Of a DNA stretch of 64,000 nucleotides, positions 26,501 to 37,775 are shown piece by piece. The stretch is from Cyclospora cayetanensis. Lineage: Eukaryota; Apicomplexa; Conoidasida; Eucoccidiorida; Eimeriidae. The notes below the pieces were generated by a model. It searched no databases. It was not told the origin of the DNA and was given only the letters and a program-made list of their open reading frames with translations. How positions within the stretch are numbered: position 1 is the stretch's first letter; every line of letters starts with the position of its first letter. Where the stretch lies: positions 303,515 to 367,514 of the forward strand of contig NW_020312070.1 in NCBI RefSeq assembly GCF_002999335.1, given 5' to 3'. A program made the translations under genes and the position numbers.

Positions 26501-27640
26501 TGGCTGCATTATGCCTCCTGTTAGCAGCTCTAGCTTTGGAGATTGCGCTTCCGAGTGAACAGGCAAATTGAGCTCTTGCCCTTCGACCTTGGAAGACAGA
26601 CCCACCTCACATCCACATTCAAGTAGCGCCAGCAATTCTTAACCATTAATGTGAGCTTGTATCAGCGCGGAATCGGCCTGTGGTAAGTCTCATACTGCGA
26701 TTCTGTCCTCTGTAACCCCCTTCATTGCGTTGCATCTTGCGTAAGGGCTTTCCGCTCCCCTAATGCGTTTTTTTCCTCGTCAGGCAGCCTGCTTCCCTTA
26801 GGCTCAGTCCCGCTGCTCAAGTTCTTTAAGAATTTTTCATGTGATCTGAGCTTTGGATTATGCGACCCAACTTTTCTTGATAGAAGCACGTGCGCTGCTG
26901 GGAAACTGTCTCAGGCTACTCAGAACTGTGAGTTTCCATTTGGCTTTCTTTTCTTGGTCATCTAAGTCCGTTGCTATGGTCGGTTGACGCCTCCGAGATC
27001 CAAATTCACGGCATTCGCCTTCTTCAAAAAGCAAACATCGCAGGGATGTGCATTGGTCCCTGAAGCCCCATGTAGTTCATCATAGGTGGAAGCCTAGTGG
27101 TCGGTCTGGTCTCTATACTCGCTGAGTTGCAATCCATCCTTCGCCCACCTGACGTGACACTTCGCGTGGGCCTGGTAAACGCTATTACTAACGAATTTTT
27201 TTTGAATTCTGCTCGCCAAAGCTTGACCTTTCTTGGTATTCCAACCTTTCGATATGTCTCCCTGCTTCAGCGTCCACAACTCGCCCACAGCTTGCCGTTG
27301 ACCTCATCTCGGCATAAACCGATGAAGCAGGGCACATAAAAATATGTTCCACTAGACTGCTTTCTCTAACTGAACGGAACCGCAATTCACTTACACTTTT
27401 TTCTTTCCAACAAACATGTCGCAGAGGGCACTCGTTTCTCTCTTTGGGGGCTGCCAAGTAAGGCACCTCTGCAACTAGGAAAACTTCGACTACTTGCCTA
27501 ACATTACGGCCGTCGTACTTTTCTGGTCGGCCTGAAAACATCGAGGAATCCATTAAGATTTTACAGAATGACAAATTATGGCTTTTCAGCAGCTCTGAAG
27601 CCACTGAGTTATCATGTGTAGCGGGATACGCTTTATTGAA
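23598..27640 (-). mobile_element. degenerate Ty3/gypsy (chromovirus-like) retroelement, gag to integrase
   Basis: Read on the minus strand, from high to low coordinates. About 27600-27100: gag-like (FSGRPEKYDGRNVRQVVEVF, then LRFRSVRES). About 26635-26310: retropepsin-like pieces (ALLECGCEVGLSS, with the catalytic DTG altered). About 25930-25580: reverse transcriptase fingers and palm (TWVNFKPLNKGNVKQYFPLP). About 25560-25400: the region after the RT active site. About 25361-24957: RT connection and RNase H (FYGLVPDNQNF; APLTELDKK; FFLTTDDRNVA). About 24900-24600: integrase zinc-binding region. About 24180-23900: integrase core C-part (RTDHGTTTANN; VEYNST). About 23760-23650: the GPF-type integrase tail (LGTKWLGPFAI). 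Frames shift and stops occur throughout, so it is dead. No chromodomain was found. Confidence 0.85.
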
Positions 27641-27689
27641 ATACCTTTGACTGCACTCTTACAGCGTTAGCTAGTTGGGCCCTCTGTTA

Positions 27690-27960
27690 TTGCAGAATAC
27701 TTCTACCCCGATACAAACGAACACAGTGTTGTGCTCGCTAGATGCTATTTGCAAATTGCTGTGAGTGCTCGGAGTTCATACAGGATGCAAATACGGACAC
27801 CCTGGCTGTGCCTTTCATGCCATCCTGGGAGCACTGGGGAAAGCGGGCAGTGGAAAGTGGACGTTTATTCAGCAAATAGTTAGGAGCTTTCCATTAAGTT
27901 TGTAGTGCGTTTGCGGTTAACTGTTTCCTCACTGAGAGCTCAGATGGAGCACTGAAATTA
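27690..27960 (-). repeat. LTR-like dispersed repeat, copy 2 (candidate 5' LTR)
   Basis: This stretch shares a diverged core with copies at about 5.6, 59.24 and 62.88 kb. It lies immediately outside the gag end of the minus-strand retroelement, where a 5' LTR is expected. The matching 3' LTR left of 23.6 kb was not found. Confidence 0.45.
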
Positions 27961-28645
27961 AATCTGATGCAGTTGAAGTAGCAGACACTGACGATTAAAT
28001 GAGGACGGATTTAGAGTTTCCCAATACTTATGTTTGAAATAGCTGTCTCTCTCATGCTGCTGAAAACTAATGGCCGATTTACTCTGAGGCACCCTACCTA
28101 CATTATGCCTAATACCGTTGTCTAATGGATAGATAATGATACGCCAAGTAAAGTGCAAACCTCAACGTGCTTTGAGTTCATTGAACATTTTTGGCGCATT
28201 CATACTGCAAAGCCAGAGAGCTTGCTTTAGCTTTTAAACTATGCGCCTCTTTGCAAAGAGGCTGCTAATCTACTAGGAATCCAACTAAAAACACAAATGC
28301 ATTTCCTTTGAGACACCCGATGAGGAAAATACCAATGTTATAATATGCAAAGCAGAGTAGTGGGTTAGACTTCACCAATGCTTGTTCACAAGCACAGAGT
28401 TGAGTTACTGGTAAGGGCAGCGCCAACCTTATGGGCCGCAGCCCTAGAAAGCCCGGACTTCGAGATTTATGCGATGTACAATAGCCAGTGCATGCGTTTT
28501 GCTTTTTGTTGAAGGGACACTTTGTTGTTTATTTCTTCTACCTGATGCATTCGCCTCTTTGAAAAACCGTTTGCATTCTTCTTTGCGCACTACTCCTTTG
28601 GGTGTTCTTACCGCTGACTAAAGTTCGAATTCGTAGCTCTCCATA
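27961..28645. other. intergenic, promoter side of the Lys-rich protein gene
   Basis: No gene is seen. A T-rich and pyrimidine-rich stretch at about 28495-28640 precedes the ATG at 28646 and is the likely promoter and 5' leader. Confidence 0.35.
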
Positions 28646-29854
28646 ATGAGCAAATTAAGCGCCTTCTTCGAAAAGAAGAAAAAGAAAATCACCAAGGTCA
28701 CTGCACCACCTGAGGTGGGGAAAATTATCCACAGCATTGAGGAGGGGCCTTTGCCTCCCCGCCTTTGTGCGGGGGGCCAGAGGCTTCTCTCTCTTATGTT
28801 GCTCCGCGGATTTTCCCGAAGGCTTCTCGATTAATCTTTTAACCAGTGCTGCATTTAGCTTGATACATTCGTTGCGTATCTCCATCGCGCCATTGGCGGA
28901 GATGCGTTCACCGTTCGGGATGTTGCGTGTGTGTGTGTTTCTCGTCTCTTGCATCATCCGTATGAATCTCTCTTTACCAGCCTGTCGCATTTTTGTGGGT
29001 ATGTGTTACTGCAGCTCACGCAGGTCGTGGAGAAGGTGGAAGAACCAGTGGCCGATGATGACTTGGGATGGGGTCTTGAGCCACAGCAGGAGTCACAGTG
29101 GGTGGCTCCTGGCACGAGCCCTGCATCAACAGGCGGCGAGGGGCCCCTGGCACGCTCCCTGAGGGTTAGTGCTGTGGGTGCTTACGAGTTGGAGAGTAAG
29201 AGAGACAAGAGCTGGGGCACCATGAAGAAGTTGGAGGAAGAGCAGCGTCGGGGTCTGCAAGAGCTGCGTGAGCAAGAACAGCGCGAGCTGCTGCTCTTGC
29301 AGCAGCAGCCGCAAAAAGGACAAACCCAGGAGGCCTCCGATAAGCAGGACGCAGACGGCGATTCTCCACAGGTCAAAGATAATATCAGGGACGAGGTGGA
29401 AGCAGATAACCTTCCGGTGTCTGCTCGCGTGCTGCGGGCTTTGGGGAGTGGTTCATTTCAGAGAAAGGCCCGAGGTACCTTCGTACCCTCTTTTGAAGAT
29501 GATCCAGACTTAGCAACTGCTGCACAGATGGTGAGCACCAAGCAGCAGCCTCAGGGCAAAAAGCAGCAAGCCGGGCGAAAGAGTCCCGTAGACGTTTCCC
29601 ATGAGAGCTCCGGCAGTGCCTCTTCGTCCTCCAAGAGCGAAGATCATCACCAGCAGCAGCAGGATCAGGGTTTATTGAGCACAAGTGATTCAGAAGGCTC
29701 GGTGGCGGGGCCCGCGGCCGTTATATTTGATGTGCAAAAGTTTGTATCCTTTGAAGGCCTCTCCGTCGCAGGCGTCGTTCTAGACGCAGAATTGGTTAGG
29801 CGCAAGTACGAAACCAGGCCGCCTTGGACGACTTTAACGGCAGCCAAAGTTTAG
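28646..29854 (+). CDS. lysine-start, glutamine-rich hypothetical protein (2 exons)
   Basis: I do not recognise this gene with certainty. Exon 1 is 28646-28714 (or to 28696) and encodes MSKLSAFFEKKKKKITK. Exon 2 starts at 29024 (or 29015) and runs to the stop at 29854. Phases agree, giving about 299 residues. A short FF-plus-poly-Lys N-terminus followed by acidic Trp-containing sequence (VADDDLGWGLEPQQ) is reminiscent of CDV3-type proteins, but the similarity is weak and I would not name it so. The middle has a charged helix (KKLEEEQRRGLQELREQEQR) likely to form a coiled coil, then Ser/Gln-rich tracts. The C-terminus VRRKYETRPPWTTL looks conserved in style. No signal peptide or membrane segment is seen. 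It converges on the minus-strand frame at 30038. Confidence 0.6.
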
Positions 29855-30037
29855 GGAAGAACCTTGGCACTCCCATTGGGTTTGCCCAAAGCGGGAGAGG
29901 TAAAACACTTGAGCGTAAGGCTCCCAACGGGGTTGGCCTCTTGTCGTACTGTATGCAGCACCGCATCCAAAGGTGCACTGCGAAAATACAGTGAGCCAGA
30001 ATCGGGGCCGAATATTAAGAGACTCCTGCTCAGAGTT

Positions 30038-30466
30038 CTATTCTCGCTGCAGTTTCAGGATAAGCTGCACGTGATGCGGAGGCGACTGTAGTAGGAACAG
30101 TGGCAGCGCCAGGCAAACGATCTCATGCCTCTCTGCGGAGATCCGCGCCAGCTGGTGTCTAAAACTTCGTCCACTGGTTTTAATAAGCTTTCTTGTGCAC
30201 TGTCTAGTAGAAACGAATGCGCAGCTACCAGAGTACGTGTCAACAGCTGCTAACGTGCTCCAGGGCACACCTGCAGGGCACCCTTCTGGGGTTGTTGTAT
30301 CATACAGTAGATACGGTAGAAAGTTAGGCCTCTGATGCCGCAGCAACGGCACTCACCAAAAACTCACTGCCAGCCACCCGTACTGCTGCCGCATTGCAAC
30401 GAGGGGCACTTCTGGTAGCTGGATTCTCCGCAGCGATCGCAACGCATCGGCTGCGGTGGCAGCCAT
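30038..30466 (-). CDS. possible 86-residue protein, or 3' exons of the BRO1-like gene
   Basis: Two minus-strand pieces join in phase: 30368-30466, from an ATG with a strong gtgagt donor, and 30038-30199 after a ctagacag acceptor. The product would be basic and partly hydrophobic (MRQQYGWLA at the junction; EIVCLALPLFLLQSPPHH near the end). No family is recognised. The ATG lies only about 17 bases beyond the stop of the BRO1-like frame, too close for an independent promoter. An alternative is an intron in the BRO1-like gene that ends at the ttacag just before this piece and fuses it on as the C-terminus. A transcript would decide. Confidence 0.35.
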
Positions 30467-30482
30467 AGTAAGTCGTGGCTTG

Positions 30483-33400
30483 CTACTGGGTTTCGTTATC
30501 TGGAGCTGTAAGTACATCTGGAAAAGGAATTCCACCACCAAACACCGTGTCGGGATTAGGAGGTTTTCTCGGAGGGTCCCACGGTGCTGGTGCTGCAGGT
30601 ATTATTATACTAGGACTAGTGCCTGAGGAACCCTTACTGTGCCTGGTGCTTCGGGGCCTAATGGGGGAATGCATGAGCGCAAATGATGCCCCCGTACTGC
30701 TTTCTGCAGCTGTCGTCGTGGCTGCTGTGCGCGGCGCTTTACTGTTGAAGCTGCTCTGGGCACTGGAATTCGGGAAGCAGGGCTCACGTACAAATGCAGC
30801 AGCAGGATCCTTATCTTGTCGGGTGATGGTGCTGTTGCTGCTCAAGCGCCTTGGTTTTCTGCTAGGAGGTATTAACGCACCGGTACTATAACGCCGCCAG
30901 TGCGCGGTACCTCCGACACTGCTGCTGTTGCTGCTGCGGCAGCTTCTGGCATCAAGAGAACTGGTGGTGGGCCAAGGAGGGATCTGTTCAGGGCTCTCCT
31001 CCTCATGTTCCGCCTCCTGCGGGTATTTGTGTTTTAGCTGGTGCAGTTGTTCTTGCTGTTGCACGTAGGCCGAGCGGATGCATGCATGCATTCCACTGAG
31101 CAGCTGTTTTTGGTGCTGCTGCAGCTGGTGCAAGAATTCCTGTAGCTGGGAGAAGAAGGCGATCCCCTGTTGCTGTTCACTGACGGCTTTTCTTAGAGAT
31201 TGCGCTTGCTGCTGTACCACTTGTTGTAGCTCATCTGCTTGCTGTCGCTTCAGCTGCTGCTGCAGCTCGTTCGATGCGGTTTCTGCGCTAAGCAGCGCCA
31301 TCCAGCGCTGCTTCGCTAGTTCTAGCTGACGCGCAACTTCCCTGAGAGCAGCACCAAGAATAGCAGCGAATCCATTGAGCCGGATTTTACGACAGTGAGG
31401 GCAGAAGCAGTTGTTGGCACTAGGGGCTATAGTGCTGCTGAGCTTTTGTACGGCAGCTGCATGCACAGACACTCACTGTATTCGATCTCTGGTGCGCCTC
31501 GCAGCCTCTCGAAGGTTGGATGAAGCCGCTGCTGTACATACATTGGGTGTTGCTTGACTGCTTGTGGCTGCTGCTGCTGCTTGCCGTAGCTGTTGCAGTA
31601 TGCGATCCGGCAGCAATTCCGATGACTGCAAGAACGGCGGCACGTATTACCGACTTGAGCGCACTCCTTGGCTTTTTGTGAGTGGGAGCAGAAGCCTCGG
31701 AATAGCTGGCTAAGTTGTGGTTGTGACACCGGAGCAGCAGAACTCACCTGACACAGCTTGTGCTGATCTTCCTGTAGGGTGTAAATGCAGGACTCTAGAC
31801 CAACAAGGGCAGCATGAGCTGCATCGAGGTGCTGCTGTACCAGTTGCTGCTGCTTGCTGCCCTTCCGGTAGCCCTGCAGGTGAAGGAGCACCTTCTGCAC
31901 CAATTGTTCTGCATCGTCCTTCCCTACGCACAGGATTTGCTCAAGGGTGGGTAATACCGCAGCATTTGCTGTAGGCGCAGCAGGAGCTCCATCCTTCTGA
32001 GACACGTGTATGGCCGAAGGCAGCCGCAGCGGTCCCAGAGCTGCATACACTCGCGAGCCGATAATTTCATTGGCTTGCTGAGCTTGCTGCGCACAGCAGG
32101 ACCATCAGCGAACAAAAAGCACACATGCCCCATTGGTCCTGTTACAGCTACTGCTGAAGTTCATAAATGCGTAGCAACAGCCTTGTGCTGTGCAGAAGTA
32201 ACACCAGCAAAAGCAACTACATGCAGCTTTTCCGCTGTCGCTTACCTGCAGCTTTTCGGTGTATAGGGAGGCGCAATCCAGCAGCTTCCGGGTTTTAACC
32301 TCAAGATCAGCTAGCTGCTGTTGCTGGTGTTTGTTGAATTCGGTTGGACCCGCGTCCTGTTGCTGTTTTTGCTGCTGCTGCAGCAGCTGTAGCTGACTCT
32401 GGAGCTGGTGCTGCACCGTGGCCAGCTGTGTTGCAGCATCTACAGACAATTGCTGCAGCATTACTTGCTGTTGCCTCAGCCTTTGAGCGCCCCCCAGGGA
32501 CTGAACAGACTGCAGTAGCGTATCCAAAAGGCAGTGCCTTCGACTTAAGCTAAAGGGTACAGTGAAACTGGTCGTGCCGCTACCAGGTTTCTAAGGGAGT
32601 ACATTAGCGGTCAGCAGCCCGAACAGCAGCAGCGGAATCAGCAGACGGAGGTACCAGTAACTCATGGCTGCATGCAGTAGAAAACTCGAAGGCAACCGCA
32701 GGCCCCGCGTTCCCCGTCCGCTGTGGTGGAGGCATCTGCTCCTGGTCATCGCACCATCCATACTGACCACGCTGCATCAGTCGCTGCTGCTCATTCCCCT
32801 GTTGTTTCTCTGTTGTCTGTTGGACCTGGGGATGCTGAGCCTGACGCACAGTACGAAGTCTGCTGCGTAGCGCATCAGGCAGGTGCTGTGCCTGGAGAAA
32901 AGTAGCCACTTCGGAGAGCAGGTCATTTGCCTCAGTATTTACTTGGGCCGTGACTGTCTGAAACCTGCACAGCATGCGCGGCAAACTGCGCATACACCCC
33001 ATTCCCGCTACTGCTGTCGCTGCTGAAGGGTCAATCAGGGGCCACGAGAAAACGCTCATGAAGGGCAGCCATGATCGCAGTAATCGTGCTGGGGTGCTGC
33101 ACTTCTGAGACCGTGTGAAAAGACGTAGCAGTCTGCAAAGCACAAGTCCTGAAAAGCAACAGCAACAGGAGGTATTACATTACAGCCCCAGTGCCACCAG
33201 AATGTGGGGGTACCTACAGCGCCTGGTACTCATCCGCGAGCGCGCGAATGCCGGCCGGCAGTAACGCACTAAGCTGCTGCTCTGCCCGTTCGTTTGGGGG
33301 CAGTAGCTCCTGTAGAGGCAGGAAAAATAACAGTTATCAGCGAGACGAGAGTTTAAGTTGGCACGATGGTATGCAGCAAGGTCTATATTGTTATATATGC

Positions 33401-36400
33401 ACGCTTCGTACGCGGAAAGCTGTGTGAATTCGCGAGATGAATAACTCATTAGGACGAACAACCCAAGGCCTGTTTTCAAGATACATGCAACTCCAAAAGG
33501 GTGTAGCCTCTAACCCGTAAGCACATGCAGCTGGTACTGTATAAGAATCTTAATGCTACGATGTATACAGCTAATATGTTGCTGATGCCAGGGACACGTT
33601 GAGCTACTGAAAAACTCCACGCTGTACCTGGAGAGACACCTGGGCTGAGGTCCCCCTCAGACAGGAACTCTCCTCTAGGGGTGGAATTGCAGACGCCGGT
33701 GGCACCGGCTCCATGTACACCTGAACAGCAGCAGAAGCAGCAGGTGTATGCCCCACATGCACATCCAACACACACTACTAGGTGGCTGATTCGCGCAGAA
33801 AGAAACGGCAAGGCGAAACGGTGGCTGCCTTAGCGCGTCAGCAAAAGGCACCAGCAAGAAAGAGCAGAGCTCAGCTGTTGGAAACTGAGTATTCACCAGT
33901 TGGTTGTCTCTCTTTGCTCCCCTTAGCAGTGCATCAACAGCAGCACGTAGCCTTGCTGTTTGCAGCCTGGGTGCCCCAGGAGTCCTTGTTGCGGCAGCAG
34001 ACGCTTCTGCTTCTGCCCGACAGAGGAACTCTTCAGCCAGTGTAATTCGAGCCACAAGCATGCCGAAGCCGTCACCTGTACGGGCAGCAGCGGAGGGCGT
34101 AGCAGCAACAGAAGACTGAACAGAAGCAGCAACGTCCACGTAGTGCATCTTCGGTCGACACATGCAGGCGAGGAGGGGCAAAGGAAACCCTCGATACCTT
34201 CGGCCTCTGCGATTTCTTTCTGTTGAAGGGCGAGCTGTAGATGCGCAACGGCTGTAAAGCACAGCTCCTCAGACCTGCAGTAACATCAATGGCGGTGGAA
34301 AAGAGCATCCATGGGAGCAACCTATGTGCTCTCTCATGATCGAAAAGCACACACACATGCGCATTTTGGGTAGCTAAGTTGAGCGTGCAGCTTGGCCAGC
34401 AGAAGTGGTTGTTACAGGAGAGAAGGGGGTGGGGTGAAGTAAGTACCTGCACCAACCCTCTAGTGCAACGGCCTCGGTAGCCTTGCCGCTGCGCTGCAGC
34501 GCTGCAGCAACGGGCCCCACAGCCACAAAAAACTTCTCCACGCGCCGTTTGTGCAAAAGTGCAATCATCAGCAACATAGGATCAAAAGAGCAATGATGAG
34601 ACACGCCACTGGCGCGCGCAAGCAACACGTGTAGGAGTGCAGGCAGCAGCCAAACGGGTGAGCGTCCTACAGGGCATTAAAGAAGCCTCTGCAGGTGCCT
34701 TCTGCTGAGCTGCTTGGAGCCCTTCTGCTGCAGCAGCAAAAAGGGTAGAGGCGTGAGCCGCGAGTTTTGAGCGAAAGGTAAGACTCATAGACTCCCGGGA
34801 GGCCACCTCGTAGCAAACGGACTGCGCCTGAACGGCAAGTTACATAGAGACACTGGATGATCATGTGCGGCCACAGAAAACGCAGAAACCACTCTCAGAG
34901 CATGGAGAGGCAGAAACTGCAGCATGTACAGCGGTATTCGCTACTGAATCCCATAGTTCCACTTGCACCTCCCAGCCCGTGAAAGCGTCTGCTCTCGCAA
35001 GGAGAGCATCCAAAACGACCACGGCAGCAGGTACTGCTGTGGTCATTATTCCGCTAAAAGCAGGTAACGCTGACGCATACATGTGCCAAGGAAAAGGCAG
35101 CGAAGGCTCGGGCATCGGCAGAGAGGCTCTGAGCGGAGAGAGCGAGAGACTCTGCCAGCGTGAAGAGTGAAGCGGCCTGAAGAGACGCACAGAAATGCAG
35201 GCAGGCAACTCACGCCGGACTCTCGCATGCACCGTGCGTGGAGCCGCGCCTTAGGGCTTGGCGCGAAACACAGCCACATGACGGCTCGCGTATAGATTCC
35301 GGAGAGATATTTCAGCTAGGAGGCAGGTACACTCAGTGGTCGGGGCAGCTACAGCGGCTTCGACGAAAAAGGCAGCTCCTGGGCTGTGTGGCTGGCAGTC
35401 CTGCAGAACTGTGCAGGAGAGGGAGGTGCATCAGCAAGAAACAGAGTGCTTAATACAGGCGAAGGGCAGGAGGAAAGCCGTAGACAGCGCACTCGAGAGA
35501 ATAGCCGCACGGCCTCCCTGTAGTGGTCCCCCTGAGTTCTCTGGAGCAGAACTGCTCTGTTGTGCTGCAGCGCTGCCAGAGCAAAGACGCAGCAGCAAAG
35601 CTCCTCTTCCAGTGTCGTTACAGTCCTTTCGGCGGCTTGGCAAGTGCCCCCCTTCCCTCCCCACAAGCTGCTGCTGCCGCTGGGGATGCTGCTGATGGGG
35701 GAGAACAGAGCACACAGCCACGGCAGCTGCAGCCGTAAGACACTGCCAGGGGGAGCCCCTGGAGGTTTTCCGGAAAGCCGCGATGACACAGCACGCAATA
35801 GACTTCCGTATTCAATTAGACGAGCCTCTGCTTCTTCAGAGCCACTCTTTGCTGCGGCAACAACACCAAACCATCACAACACGACCAGCTGCCAAACGTC
35901 TCCGACGCCACATAGCGTCTTTGTGGATCCCGATTGTCCTCGAAAAAACGCATGACCAAGTATTCCTCACTATGCAGCAGCACACCTGACACACGCTGCA
36001 GATACAGCACGGCTACAGCTGCTACTGAGACGCCTTACGGGTGAGGGAGGCAACTGCTGCATCCCGTAGGCGCTGCAGCTCGGCGAAGATATGAGCAATC
36101 TCAGAGCACTGGAGCCAGCCAAAATGTTCGCTGCAGAGATCGTACCAGCGGTGGAAAAACACTTGCTGCATCCATTGGAGTGCGAGGCGGGTAGAGAGGG
36201 AGGGGGCAAAGAAAGGCTCGCAGAACAGATACACGGCGCAGAAGGAGTGTAAGACTGGACAAAGGCATGAGAAGGGCACTGTGCGCAGGCTCTGGAGCGA
36301 AGGCAAGGAACGCATGAATGGGAAGCGCAGGTTGAAGAAGAAGAGAGCAAAGTCAAAAGTTGCAAGACACGTGCACGGCTGCAGCAAAGCCAAGAGCCCC

Positions 36401-36470
36401 ACCTGCAGTATGTCTCAAGAGAACCTATGAGCTGCCCAGGCAGAGGAATGCACGAGGGAAGGCGCCTCAT
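30483..36470 (-). CDS. BRO1-domain, ALIX-like protein with Gln-rich coiled coil (multi-exon, approximate)
   Basis: BRO1/ALIX proteins bind ESCRT-III and act in endosomal sorting, membrane abscission and repair. Coding pieces in order: about 36.40-36.04 kb (WYDLCSEHFGWLQ; likely start ATG 36470), about 35.83-35.56 (ELCCCVFALAALQHNRAVLL, the BRO1 helix pair), about 35.07-34.97, 34827-34690 (AQSVCYEVASRESM; RSKLAAHASTLFAAAAEGLQ), about 34.57-34.45 (RVEKFFVAVGPVAAALQRSG), about 34.26 (HLQLALQQKEIAEAEG), about 34.08-33.85 (LLRGAKRDNQLV, as in the end of BRO1), about 33.31-33.22 (AEQQLSALLPAGIRALADEY, as in the start of the ALIX V domain), about 33.0-32.6, 32.53-32.25, 32.09-31.74 and 31.44-30.48. 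The last pieces are poly-Gln coiled coil and a Ser/Pro-rich tail (PAPWDPPRKPPNPD), comparable to V-domain plus proline-rich tail. Exact junctions were not all resolved. Each element alone is weak; their order is what supports the call. Confidence 0.55.
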
Positions 36471-37775
36471 TGTGTGCACTCCCTTTACGCAAGTTGCAGG
36501 AAAACTTGAGCCACTGGAACCGCCAGCAGCTGCCGACAGCAGCCGCGGCTGGGAAGGAGGGCCCTCTGCAGCGGCTCCTCAGCCGCTTCCGCCTCCTGTT
36601 CCTATTTTTGCACCTGAATAAACGTGTTCTGTGGAGGCAGCTGCAGTATGTTCGGTTTCAGCTCTCAGGAACCCCAAAGGGGGGCCCCTCTGGATAACAC
36701 TCCAGATGGCAGGAGGGCCCGTTTGGGGCACTCTAACGGACACGGAAGGCAAAATAGTTAAGAAACACGGCAAAGACAACAATGAAACCCTCATACAAGC
36801 CAGAATATCCTTTATTTCTGCGGTGGAAACGGCTATTGCTGGCGCTTCTGCGGCCGCCGAGGCTGTTGTTGCAGCGGCGTGGCGTCACTCAGCATCACAT
36901 ATAGGAGATCCACTTCGCTTCAAAGAGAGGTGAAGCCTCTGATAAGAAATAAAAGGAAAGGATAATACCAAAAGGCTGAAGCGGCCGACGTTCTCATTAC
37001 TGCTTCTGCTGCTATTGCAGAATTGGTGGGGTTGGTGTTGCCCCGAGCAGCAGCACGAGCAGCAGTTCGGGGCTGCACTTCTGCATCTAGCACAGGGCAA
37101 TTAAAGCAGTCTAAAAGCCGCTGTTCAGTCACTATACAACTATAGGAAGCTTAATATTCATAACAGCAAAGCAGGCCCCATCAGGAATAGCAAAGCCGTG
37201 ACAGCAGCGGCGACACTCGCAACAACAGGCAGCTAGCTGACATAAAGTCTTAACCCAAAGGCCTGAGCTAGTCTTCTCTTGTTTCCATTGAGTGTAACTC
37301 CTACACACCCTAAGCTGCCTGCTTCACGCAGAAGCAATTCTTCTTATTGTGCTGAACCTGCTGCGAAGTTGCAGCAGCAGTAGCAACAGCGGCCGCAGCA
37401 GCCTCGAATCACGATAAGTAAGCCCAAGCCGCCGTGCATAACATTTTATGCCCTAGCTCCAGCCTTTATAGCTCTTTTCCACTGATCCTGCTGCACTTAC
37501 TACCACCGCAACGAATCCTTTTAGACTTACTTCAACTGCTGCTTCAGGAACTTACAGGCTCACATGGAGTCCACAAACCTTTAGCCCAACTGCAGCAACA
37601 GTAATACCAGCACTAGATTCTCGGAGCACACATCCAGAAACAATAACAGAATCAGGGAAGAAGAAACACTCGTGCCCTCCGAGGCGCATGCCAACTGGGT
37701 AACATCCAGCAGCATATATACGCAGTGCAGGAATGTGCGCTGCTGTGGACAGTCTCCTTGTGATAAGATAGCATC
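36471..37775. promoter_or_regulatory. divergent intergenic region with triplet repeats
   Basis: This lies between the BRO1-like gene (-) and the low-complexity gene (+). It includes open frames on both strands made of Ala/Gln/Leu codon runs (for example 36470-36697 +). These look like by-products of GCA/GCT-rich sequence rather than genes, but an undetected 5' exon of the minus-strand gene could be here. Confidence 0.35.
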
